DNA of 12,096 nucleotides from Spirochaetota bacterium. GTDB lineage: Bacteria > Spirochaetota > Spirochaetia > Treponematales > Rectinemataceae. The notes under the pieces were generated by a model that was not told where the DNA came from, searched no databases, and was given only the letters and a program-made list of their open reading frames with translations. Below are positions 1-7,324 of the stretch, one piece after another (position 1 is the stretch's first letter; each line of letters opens with the position of its first letter). The stretch covers positions 1 to 12,096 of the forward strand of contig JAJUJQ010000027.1 in assembly GCA_029265255.1 (NCBI GenBank), written 5' to 3'. Position numbers and translations under genes: made by a program.

Positions 1-87
1 AACCACTATAGGTTTCATCAGAACCTGGATTACGAGACGCCCGACCAGCGATATCGTTCGTTCCAGGATAAGGATTTGGCATCGTGA
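1..87 (+). CDS. IS3-family transposase OrfB, C-terminal end (cut by window edge)
   Basis: Frame 1 is open from the first base to a TGA at 85-87. It encodes 28 residues beginning NHYRFHQNLDYETPDQRY. This matches the C-terminal signature of IS3-family DDE transposases (rve_3 region, consensus like Y-RFH-SLGY-TP-EVY), with the diagnostic RFHQ, LDY and TP positions. Everything upstream, including the catalytic residues, lies outside the window, so whether the transposase is intact cannot be judged. The protein would catalyse cut/copy-out transposition of its own element. It is followed directly by a sequence that looks like an IS3 right end and then by the polysaccharide genes, so this is an element inserted upstream of that operon rather than part of it. 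Confidence 0.8.
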   Translation, partial: NHYRFHQNLDYETPDQRYRSFQDKDLAS

Positions 88-110
88 AGTACCACCTTAT
101 TCCTTAGCTG

Positions 111-140
111 TTTTTGGTCTTGATCAGAGGGCCCAGCATA
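111..140 (+). mobile_element. Probable right terminal inverted repeat of the IS3-family element
   Basis: About 25 nt after the transposase stop lies TTTTTGGTCTTGATCAGAGG followed by GCCCAGCATA. This resembles the right ends of several IS3-group elements, which place a TTTTTGTCTTGAC-like stretch and then GGGGTCCA-type bases shortly after orfB. The left end is outside the window, so the inverted repeat cannot be paired, and the exact boundary (about 138-140) and any target-site duplication are unproven. Confidence 0.5.
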
Positions 141-187
141 GAGACAGCCTTCCCTGCGATATGTATAAAGAACAGCGTGAATAATTT

Positions 188-195
188 AGAGAGGA
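188..195 (+). promoter_or_regulatory. Ribosome binding site deciding the Wzz-type start
   Basis: AGAGAGGA ends 3 nt before the ATG at 199. The spacing is short, but the next in-frame ATG (211) would be about 15 nt from the SD core, so 199 is the better start. The 141-198 leader holds no convincing sigma-70 promoter. An AT-rich TATAAA at 164-169 lacks a good -35 at the right distance. Confidence 0.55.
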
Positions 196-198
196 CCT

Positions 199-1467
199 AT
201 GAATGAAATCATGAATAGCACGAACTCGCTTAACCCATCGCTCGCACGATCACCTCGTACCGACGACGATGATGACGAAATCAGTCTGCTCGACCTCGCC
301 GCAATCCTATGGAAGCGGAAGTGGCTGGTCGTTGGCATCACCGCCATTGCTGCGGTTGGAGCGGTACTGTTTTCTGTTGGTTCCTTGTTGCTTCCTCCAG
401 AGAAAAGCTACCTGCCCAATGTCTATACGCCGAAGGCGACGATGCTGATTTCTTCGGGTAGCTCGAGCAATCTTTCTTCCCTGCTTTCTTCTTCAGGCCT
501 TGGAGGTTTGGCGAGCCTTGCGGGATTGAGTACAGGTGGTAATTCCAATCAGCAATTGGCGGTGGCTCTTGCGACAGCGAATACTACGATTGATCAGCTC
601 AACGCAAAATTTGATTTTGCATCTCATTATAAATTGAAGCAGCGCAAATCCACGCTTATCAGAAAAGAAGTCATTAAGAAGCTTACTGCGAAAATTGATG
701 ATAAATCAGGCCTTTTCACGGTCTCATTTACCGATCACGATCCAGTTTACGCGAAAAGTGTTGTTGATGAGACTGTCGCTATTCTGGCAGCGCGGTTCGC
801 GCAGCTGGGCGGCAGCAAGGCACTCGAGCAGAAAGCGCTACTTGAAAAACGCTTAGCCGATGTGGAAGCGGCGATAAAAGATCTCGAGGTCAGATCTAAG
901 GCCTTTACGGCTAAATATGGGGTTGTGCAGGTAGAGGCACTCGCTACAGAGCAAATAACGATTCTTGCGCGTCTTAGGTCAGAGCTGATTCTTAAAGAGA
1001 TGGAAATCGAAAATTACCGAAAAATTGCGCGCGTGAATGATCCTGTTCTGGATCAGCTCAATTATGAACGACAAGGTCTCCTGGATAAGATAAAGGAGAT
1101 TGAAACCGGCTCGGGAACCGGTTCCAAGGTTATGCCGAGCCAGCGTGAATTACCGGGCATCGCGTTTGAATACGCACGGCTGCAGCGCGATCTCGCGGTG
1201 CAGACTGAGCTGTTCAAAATCCTCACCCAGCAGTATGAATTGGCAAAGTTCAATGCCGCCGGTCAAGAGCCCATTTTTCAGATTATTGAAATGGCAGAAG
1301 TGCCTGATATGAAATCAGGCCCTTCGCGCGCACTAATTTGCATTATCGCTGCGTTTGCGGGACTGTTTTTGGCTGTTCTTGCGGTACTCATTGCCGAATC
1401 AATCGATAATGTCCGACACGATCCCGAAGCGATTGCTCGTTTCAAGGCGCTCAGCAGGAGAAGCTAG
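199..1467 (+). CDS. Polysaccharide co-polymerase / chain-length determinant (Wzz/GumC type)
   Basis: The 422-residue inner-membrane protein has the PCP layout. A cytoplasmic N-terminus carries an Asp-rich run (residues 22-26) and the Wzz-domain opening DEISLLDLAAILWKRKW. Membrane helix 1 spans about 42-65, a large periplasmic part follows, and helix 2 spans about 378-400 with a short basic tail. The periplasmic part holds a Ser/Gly/Leu-rich stretch (about 85-117), a long predicted coiled coil (about 205-305) and a C-terminal segment before helix 2 like the GNVR region of GumC/Wzc proteins (Gln345-Tyr346, then EVPD and GPSR). No Walker motifs or Tyr-rich tail follow helix 2, so the BY-kinase part of Wzc is absent. 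Such proteins oligomerise, control polymer length and contact the outer-membrane exporter, here presumably the next gene 78 nt downstream. The family is clear; the polymer is unknown. Confidence 0.88.
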   Translation: MNEIMNSTNSLNPSLARSPRTDDDDDEISLLDLAAILWKRKWLVVGITAIAAVGAVLFSVGSLLLPPEKSYLPNVYTPKATMLISSGSSSNLSSLLSSSGLGGLASLAGLSTGGNSNQQLAVALATANTTIDQLNAKFDFASHYKLKQRKSTLIRKEVIKKLTAKIDDKSGLFTVSFTDHDPVYAKSVVDETVAILAARFAQLGGSKALEQKALLEKRLADVEAAIKDLEVRSKAFTAKYGVVQVEALATEQITILARLRSELILKEMEIENYRKIARVNDPVLDQLNYERQGLLDKIKEIETGSGTGSKVMPSQRELPGIAFEYARLQRDLAVQTELFKILTQQYELAKFNAAGQEPIFQIIEMAEVPDMKSGPSRALICIIAAFAGLFLAVLAVLIAESIDNVRHDPEAIARFKALSRRS

Positions 1468-1545
1468 AGGCATGCAGATGTTGAAAGCGGGGTATGGAGA
1501 AGCAGGGTTTTCACCCAAACAATACGTAAAAAAAAGGATTTTCGC

Positions 1546-4500
1546 ATGAGACAAAATACTGGATACACGATAATCAAGAAGGCTCTTGCTTTTCTGATTA
1601 CTGGCATGATAATGATTTCGACGCTGCCAGCACAGATAGTCGGTTCCCAAGGCTCTATAGGTACAGGAAGCACGCAGGGGACTTCCAATGCGGGTTCTGC
1701 AGCTGTTCAAAGCTTGAGTGCGGGGCAAGCGGGAACGCTCTCCATTCAGCTTCCTGAGATTTCACCCAACGCATTATTGGCTATGTCTTCCCCTGAGTAC
1801 ATGGTGACACCAGGGGATATCTATAATCTCGCGTTTAATCGAGGAATTCAGCGACAGTCCATCTCTCTCCTCGTGGAAGGAGACGGGGTCATCAATGCGG
1901 GATTCCTGGGGAGAATCCAGGCAAGGGGAATGAAATTTTCCGAACTGAAAGAGCTCCTTCTGAAAAAAGTCTCGGAAAGCTATGCGGATTCCAACCCTTC
2001 CTTACTGATTGTCTCTACCGGTACTTTCCCTATCATAATCAAGGGTGAAGTGAAAGGAATCGGCATAGAATCCGCATGGGGACTGTCCCGACTTGCCCAG
2101 ATTGTAAAACCATATCTGACACCATTCAGCTCGCAGCGTACCATCAGGGTTATTTCTAAAAGTGGCTCTTCCAAGACCTATGACCTCTTGAAAGCAGATC
2201 GTTTTGGCGATCTTACTCAAAACCCGGTTCTGCAGCCTGGAGATGTCATCGAAGTAAAGAAAGCAGAGCGCATCGTCAGTATTTCCGGTGCGGTAAAGAA
2301 ACCAGGGAATTATGAACTGCTTTCGGGAGAAGGCATAGGGGATCTGATACAGATCTATGCGGATGGCACGCTTCCTGGCGCAAGGACGGATTCCTTGATA
2401 CTAACCCGAAGAGCGAGCGCGGAAAAGCCGGAGAGCGAAAATATCCTTTTTGATCTCCATTCACAGGAACAACCATTTCTTGCGAATGGCGATGTAATAA
2501 AAGTACCCAGTCTCGAAGATAGTCTGCCGATTGTCTACATTGAAGGTGCGATTCAAAGCGGCATCGTCCAGCCTCAAGGTTCTACTGCTCAAGGTCTGGC
2601 CCTTTCAAGCGAGATAAAAGCACAGACCGGTTCTACCGATCCGGCATTTATTCCCAGCCCTGCGCTTGGAGACGCCTATGGTATCGTGAGAACGGTTTTT
2701 CGAGGCGGGCAGCGTGTATCCGAAATTTTGAAACCGCTCCGCCAGCAGATTTCCAGCAAGGCTGACCTTGCCAATGCGTACATACTTCGCGAAAAGGATA
2801 GAATTCCGCTGAATCTGGAACAGCTTCTGTATCACAATGACGCTACTAATGATGTTACGTTGATTGCTGGCGATCGCATCGTTATCCCCTATGGATATGC
2901 AGCAGCCCTCATCCGCGGAGAAGTAAAACGAGTAAGTTCGGTTGAAGTAAAGGCGGGACTTCGACTTTCGGATGCGCTCAAGGATAATTTGACCGAACGT
3001 TCGTTTATCCGCGCAATCACGGTGACCGGCGCGAATGGGAAATCGAGCGTATATGACCTGTTCAAGGCGGAGCGATTTGGAGATCTTGGTCAGAATCCCA
3101 TGCTCAGGCCGGGTGATGTGGTCGATGTAAAACCGGCGGAGAGGATTGTTCAAATAGAGGGTGAGGTAAAGCGCCCGGGCAAATACCAGCTCAACTCCGA
3201 CGAAGGAATCGATGAGCTTGTGAGCTATTATGCTGATGGGCCGACCGCAGGCGCAAAACTCGACTTGGTAGTTTTGACTAGAAAAGCGAGTCTGGAAATC
3301 CCTGAAAGCGAGCAGCTTGTTTTCGATATCAAGGTTACGAAATTGCCACCGATGTATGATGGCGACACCGTACGGATTCCTAGCCAGGAAGAATTCCTGC
3401 CTGTGGTGTACATAGAAGGAGCCATCGCTGGAGACCCCGCGGGTCCAGCCCAGAGTGCAGCACAGAGCTCAAATGCTTATTCGATACGCAGGGCTGTGTA
3501 TCGAAAAGGGCTGCTGGTTTCGAACGTAATAAAGCCGCTGAAAGCTCAAATATACGCAAATGCGGATCTTGCAAGGGCGTATATTGTGCGTGGCGGAGAC
3601 CGTATTCCCATCAATCTCGAGAAAATACTTTATTTCTACAATCCAAAGGATGATGTAGTACTCCATTCCGATGATCGCATCGTGATCCCTACTGGATTGA
3701 CAACCATAGCGATCAGCGGTGAGGTTAAGAAAGCGTCAAGTGTAGAATTAACATCTTCAATGCGCCTTGCTGACGCGCTCAAGGATAATCTGACATCCTT
3801 TTCTTCCACTCGCGATATTTTGATTACAAGCAGAGACGGAAAGACTCAAGTGTATGACTTGTTTATGGCGGAGAGAAAAGGGGATGCAGAACAGAACCCA
3901 CTCTTGCGTCCGGGGGATGTCATCGAAGTCAGAAAGGCTCAGCGTATTGTCCAGGTGGTAGGAGAGGTTCGGAGACCTGGCTTTTATCAGCTCATGCAGG
4001 GAGAGGGCGTTCTGGAACTCCTGCAAGTCTATGCCGATGGTATTCTTCCGAGTGGCAAGACGGATTCCATCGTGCTTACCCGCATGCCAAGCGCTTCACT
4101 TCCTGAAAGCGAAAGCATTGTGTTCAGCATCGATGGAGTAACGCTTCCCGAGCTTCAGAGCGGGGACGTGCTGCGTATTCCAAATCGGACGGAATACTTG
4201 CCTATAGTGTATATTGAAGGTGCGATTGCGAGCGATTCTCAGCTGTCTGGTCAGTCGGGAGCTTCTCAGAGTGGTGAAGCTTATGCTATTCGAAGAGCCC
4301 AGTTCCGCAAGAATCAGTTGCTCTCTCAGGTCATGAAACCGCTTGAATCGAAACTACTGGCGAATGCCGATCTTAGAAATGCCTATATAGCGCGAGGGAC
4401 AGAACGCATCGCGGTCAATCTTGAGAGACTGCTCTATTTCTACAATCCAGCTGATGACATTGCGCTGCAGCCAGAAGACCATATTGTTATTCCATTTGGT

Positions 4501-7257
4501 CTTACCTACGCTCAGATAAAGGGCGAGGTGAAAAAGGCAGCCTCAATCGAAGTCACTTCACAGAGTCGGCTGGCTGACGTCATCAGGGACCTGCTCACTC
4601 CGTATTCCTCTGTACGCGATATTCAGGTGACAAACCTTGACGGTACGGTATCGACTTTCGATGTTTTCAAAGCTGAACGCTTCGGTGACGCTGCGCAAAA
4701 CCCCTACATTCGCCCGGGAGATATTATCGAAATCAGAAAAGCGGAGCGAATTATACGAGTGGAAGGGGAGGTGCGGCGGCCGGGGAGCTATCAGCTGCGT
4801 GCAGGGGAGGGAGTAAAAGAGCTCATTGACTATTATGCGGATGGAGTGCTGATCGGAGGCAAGGCGGATAGCGCGATATTGACGCGGCGGGCAAGCATAG
4901 AGAAGCCAGCGAGCGAGAATGTAGTGTTTGATTTGGGAGGGCCGAGTCTGCCAGTGCTGTCGGATGGTGATAGTGTGCGCATCCCGAGCCGCGAGGAGTA
5001 TTTGCCAGTGGTGTATGTGGAAGGCGCTGTGAGGGCAAGCGGGTTTGCAGTAATTCAGCCAACAGCGCATGGGCAAGCGGCAGGTGGCTCGAGTGCTCAA
5101 GGATCAGGTGGAGCTGCTTCCAGCAGCTATGGAACTATCCGTGTCGCATATCGCGAAGGGCAACTGCTGTCGCAGGTTATTCGGAGCGTGAGAGACCAGA
5201 TTGATGGCAATGCAGACCTTTCTAATGCGTATTTAGTGATAAACGCGGCGCGAAAAACAGTTCCTGTAAATTGCGAAAAGCTGCTTTTCCGCTATGAAAT
5301 GATTGATGATATCGTGCTAGCCGCGGGAGACAGGCTTGTCATTCCTTACCGGATTTTGAGCGTATATGTAAAAGGCGAAGTCAAGCAATCAAGCCAGGTA
5401 ACCGTCACAGGTCAGATTCGGCTATCGGAGGTCATAAAGCCATATCTGACCGAATACAGCTCCACGCGGGACATCGTGGTGACGAGCAGCGAAGGGCAGA
5501 CAAGGGTCTATGATTTGTTCAGAGGGGCTAAGGAAGGCGATGCAAATCAGGATCCGCTGGTCCGGCCGGGGGATGTGATTGAGATTAAGAGAGCGAACCG
5601 GATTATCAGGATAGAAGGGGAAGTACGGCGGCAGGGAGCCTATCAGCTGCGCGCTGGGGAGGGCGTTAAAGAGCTTATCGAGTATTATGCGGATGGGGTA
5701 CTACCCAGCGCGAAGGTAGACAGCCTCATTCTGACGAGGAAGGCGACAGCTGAGAGACCAGCAAGTGAAACAGTCATTTTCGACGCAGCTTCGACAACGC
5801 TGCCTACGCTGAAGGATGGCGACGTGCTCAGAATTCCGAGTCGAGAAGAATTTCTTCCAATCGTCTATGTCGAGGGCGCGGTTATTGGTGAGAAACTAGC
5901 GGTCGCTGCTGGTGGAAGCCCGAACGCACAACCAACCAATTATTCTGTCCTTCGTGCTCCATACAGGGAAAACATGACGCTCTCTCTGCTAATGAGATCT
6001 ATGAAGGAAAAAATACTGTTTTCTGCTGATCTCGCCCATGCCTTTATTGTCCGAAAGGGAGAGCAGGACCCCATAAGGGCCAATCTTGAAGAAGTGCTTT
6101 TCGGGCCTGGGGTAACGCAGGATATTGTGCTAAGGGCTCAAGATAGAATCGTTATTCCGTTCGGATCGATGAATGTTTTCGTAACCGGAGAGGTGACGAA
6201 ATCTAGCTGGGTAGGGATTACCGGTCTTACCCGTTTGAACGAAGTTGTGGCACCCCTGGTGACGCGATACTCGTCTTTGCGTGATGTAACGGTGAAATCT
6301 CTTTCAGGAGCGGTAAAGACTTATGACCTTTTTAAGGCCGAACGATTTGGTGACATTACTCAGAATCCATTCCTTGAACCTGGCGATGAGATTCGGATAC
6401 GACCGCTTGCAATGCTGGTCACAGTCAATGGAGAGGTGAAACGGCCGGGGAGCTATCAGCTGCTGCCTGGAGAAGGACTCAAGGATCTGATCGAATATTA
6501 TGCCGACGGTTTCACCGAAAAAGCCAATCCCGGCCGCATTCAGCTGGTACGGTATCTGTCGGAGACTCAGCTTGTTGGCGAAAAGAAGGAACTCGATTAT
6601 CGCACAAATGATACGTTCCCGCTGAAGTTATTCGATGTTGTGACAGTTCCGTCGAAACAGGAGCTGCAACCGGTGGTATGGTTTGAGGGCGCGGTAGGGG
6701 TTGGTGTTTCTGGAGCAAATCTGGAAACAAGCCAGCGCATTCCCTTTGTCTTTATGCCAGGCGAAACGGTATCACAGGCAGCTCAAGCGAACCGCAAGCT
6801 TTTCTCTGCAGTGTCTGATATTGCTAATGCATATGTTGTGAAAACAGATGGCAGAAGGATTTCCGTCAATCTTGCACGATTCATCTATGATTATGACTTT
6901 TCTGGCGACATGCCGCTTGAGCCGAATGACGTGATCATCGTTCCGTTCAGGCAGTTCTTCGTGACGGTCTCCGGCGCAGTGCGTGCTCCTGGTAGGTATC
7001 CCTATGTACCGGATCGCAATTGGGAGTACTATATTGGTCTTGCCGGGGGATTCGATACTGAACGCAATCAAGGACAGAAAATTGCCATCTATGACGTGAA
7101 TTCGAAGAAGGTCAATCACGAAGGCAGAAAAATACAACCTGAGGACAATATCGTTGCTGCAGCGAATTCGTTTACCTATCAGCTTATGCGTTGGTCCAGC
7201 ATTTTATCGACGGTGCTTTCTCTGGTTGTGCTAATATTCAATGTCGCAAAGTTGTAG
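1546..7257 (+). CDS. Giant multi-SLBB polysaccharide export protein (Wza-like, 1903 aa)
   Basis: The start is supported by AAGGA at 1534-1538, 7 nt before the ATG. Residues 1-30 form a Sec signal peptide (KK, hydrophobic core, cleavage probably after LPAQ). There is no lipobox Cys, unlike Wza. A Ser/Gly/Gln-rich linker leads to a Poly_export domain (about 82-165, opening SPEYMVTPGDIYNLAF). Six tandem modules of 262-291 residues follow, with Gly anchors at 167, 458, 725, 993, 1277 and 1548. Each holds three SLBB-like beta-grasp units, the middle one carrying the canonical GEV-RPG-YQL motif. A last unit starts at Gly1810 (VTVSGAVRAPGRY). The C-terminus is a hydrophobic helix (about 1884-1903), in the position of Wza's outer-membrane helix. 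E. coli Wza has about 380 residues and two SLBB-type domains, so this is roughly five times longer. It is inferred to form a long periplasmic and outer-membrane conduit for the polymer handled by the upstream Wzz-type protein. Family is confident; structure is inference. Confidence 0.9.
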   Translation: MRQNTGYTIIKKALAFLITGMIMISTLPAQIVGSQGSIGTGSTQGTSNAGSAAVQSLSAGQAGTLSIQLPEISPNALLAMSSPEYMVTPGDIYNLAFNRGIQRQSISLLVEGDGVINAGFLGRIQARGMKFSELKELLLKKVSESYADSNPSLLIVSTGTFPIIIKGEVKGIGIESAWGLSRLAQIVKPYLTPFSSQRTIRVISKSGSSKTYDLLKADRFGDLTQNPVLQPGDVIEVKKAERIVSISGAVKKPGNYELLSGEGIGDLIQIYADGTLPGARTDSLILTRRASAEKPESENILFDLHSQEQPFLANGDVIKVPSLEDSLPIVYIEGAIQSGIVQPQGSTAQGLALSSEIKAQTGSTDPAFIPSPALGDAYGIVRTVFRGGQRVSEILKPLRQQISSKADLANAYILREKDRIPLNLEQLLYHNDATNDVTLIAGDRIVIPYGYAAALIRGEVKRVSSVEVKAGLRLSDALKDNLTERSFIRAITVTGANGKSSVYDLFKAERFGDLGQNPMLRPGDVVDVKPAERIVQIEGEVKRPGKYQLNSDEGIDELVSYYADGPTAGAKLDLVVLTRKASLEIPESEQLVFDIKVTKLPPMYDGDTVRIPSQEEFLPVVYIEGAIAGDPAGPAQSAAQSSNAYSIRRAVYRKGLLVSNVIKPLKAQIYANADLARAYIVRGGDRIPINLEKILYFYNPKDDVVLHSDDRIVIPTGLTTIAISGEVKKASSVELTSSMRLADALKDNLTSFSSTRDILITSRDGKTQVYDLFMAERKGDAEQNPLLRPGDVIEVRKAQRIVQVVGEVRRPGFYQLMQGEGVLELLQVYADGILPSGKTDSIVLTRMPSASLPESESIVFSIDGVTLPELQSGDVLRIPNRTEYLPIVYIEGAIASDSQLSGQSGASQSGEAYAIRRAQFRKNQLLSQVMKPLESKLLANADLRNAYIARGTERIAVNLERLLYFYNPADDIALQPEDHIVIPFGLTYAQIKGEVKKAASIEVTSQSRLADVIRDLLTPYSSVRDIQVTNLDGTVSTFDVFKAERFGDAAQNPYIRPGDIIEIRKAERIIRVEGEVRRPGSYQLRAGEGVKELIDYYADGVLIGGKADSAILTRRASIEKPASENVVFDLGGPSLPVLSDGDSVRIPSREEYLPVVYVEGAVRASGFAVIQPTAHGQAAGGSSAQGSGGAASSSYGTIRVAYREGQLLSQVIRSVRDQIDGNADLSNAYLVINAARKTVPVNCEKLLFRYEMIDDIVLAAGDRLVIPYRILSVYVKGEVKQSSQVTVTGQIRLSEVIKPYLTEYSSTRDIVVTSSEGQTRVYDLFRGAKEGDANQDPLVRPGDVIEIKRANRIIRIEGEVRRQGAYQLRAGEGVKELIEYYADGVLPSAKVDSLILTRKATAERPASETVIFDAASTTLPTLKDGDVLRIPSREEFLPIVYVEGAVIGEKLAVAAGGSPNAQPTNYSVLRAPYRENMTLSLLMRSMKEKILFSADLAHAFIVRKGEQDPIRANLEEVLFGPGVTQDIVLRAQDRIVIPFGSMNVFVTGEVTKSSWVGITGLTRLNEVVAPLVTRYSSLRDVTVKSLSGAVKTYDLFKAERFGDITQNPFLEPGDEIRIRPLAMLVTVNGEVKRPGSYQLLPGEGLKDLIEYYADGFTEKANPGRIQLVRYLSETQLVGEKKELDYRTNDTFPLKLFDVVTVPSKQELQPVVWFEGAVGVGVSGANLETSQRIPFVFMPGETVSQAAQANRKLFSAVSDIANAYVVKTDGRRISVNLARFIYDYDFSGDMPLEPNDVIIVPFRQFFVTVSGAVRAPGRYPYVPDRNWEYYIGLAGGFDTERNQGQKIAIYDVNSKKVNHEGRKIQPEDNIVAAANSFTYQLMRWSSILSTVLSLVVLIFNVAKL
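2044..6972 (+). repeat. Six tandem SLBB-triplet modules inside the export gene
   Basis: Modules, counted from the first conserved Gly codon, are 2044-2916, 2917-3717, 3718-4521, 4522-5373, 5374-6186 and 6187-6972. Each contains unit a (GEVK without PG, then RL-D-LK-LT--SS-RDI, YDLFKAERFGD, QNP--RPGDVIE), unit b (GEVRRPG-YQL-GEG, YYADG, LTR, GD--RIPS) and unit c (VVY-EGA, linker, ADL-NAY, NLE-LL, DRIVIPFG). The anchor Gly residues are a: 167, 458, 725, 993, 1277, 1548; b: 248, 539, 806, 1074, 1358, 1629; c: 334, 625, 892, 1160, 1444, 1715. The a-to-b distance is 81 and the b-to-c distance is 86 in every module. Only the segment after EGA varies. Confidence 0.92.
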
Positions 7258-7271
7258 AAATTAGCGGGATG

Positions 7272-7293
7272 GCGGTGGCAATGATGTCACCGC
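7272..7293 (+). terminator. Weak hairpin after the export gene
   Basis: GCGGTG (7272-7277) pairs with CACCGC (7288-7293) across a 10-nt loop, 15 nt after the export gene stop. The following bases (TATTCTGCTTGG) are not a proper T tract, so this is more likely an mRNA-stabilising or attenuating hairpin than an efficient terminator. Transcription could therefore continue into the regulator gene. Confidence 0.3.
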
Positions 7294-7324
7294 TATTCTG
7301 CTTGGTTTGAGCGGCAAATAATAA

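Noticed and set aside
1468..1545. Promoter or small gene between co-polymerase and exporter
   Set aside because: The 78-nt gap shows only the ribosome binding site at 1534-1538 and a short GGGT/ACCC inverted repeat. No -35/-10 pair or open frame with a start was seen, so co-transcription is the simplest reading.
2605..3153. 182-codon - strand open frame inside the export gene
   Set aside because: It mirrors the repeated SLBB sequence; similar antisense frames recur where modules repeat. No ribosome binding site or family motif was seen.
4558..5100. 180-codon - strand open frame inside the export gene
   Set aside because: It lies opposite the G-rich stretch of module 4, and its product is a low-quality Cys/Arg/His-rich translation. 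It is explained as an antisense shadow of the repeat.
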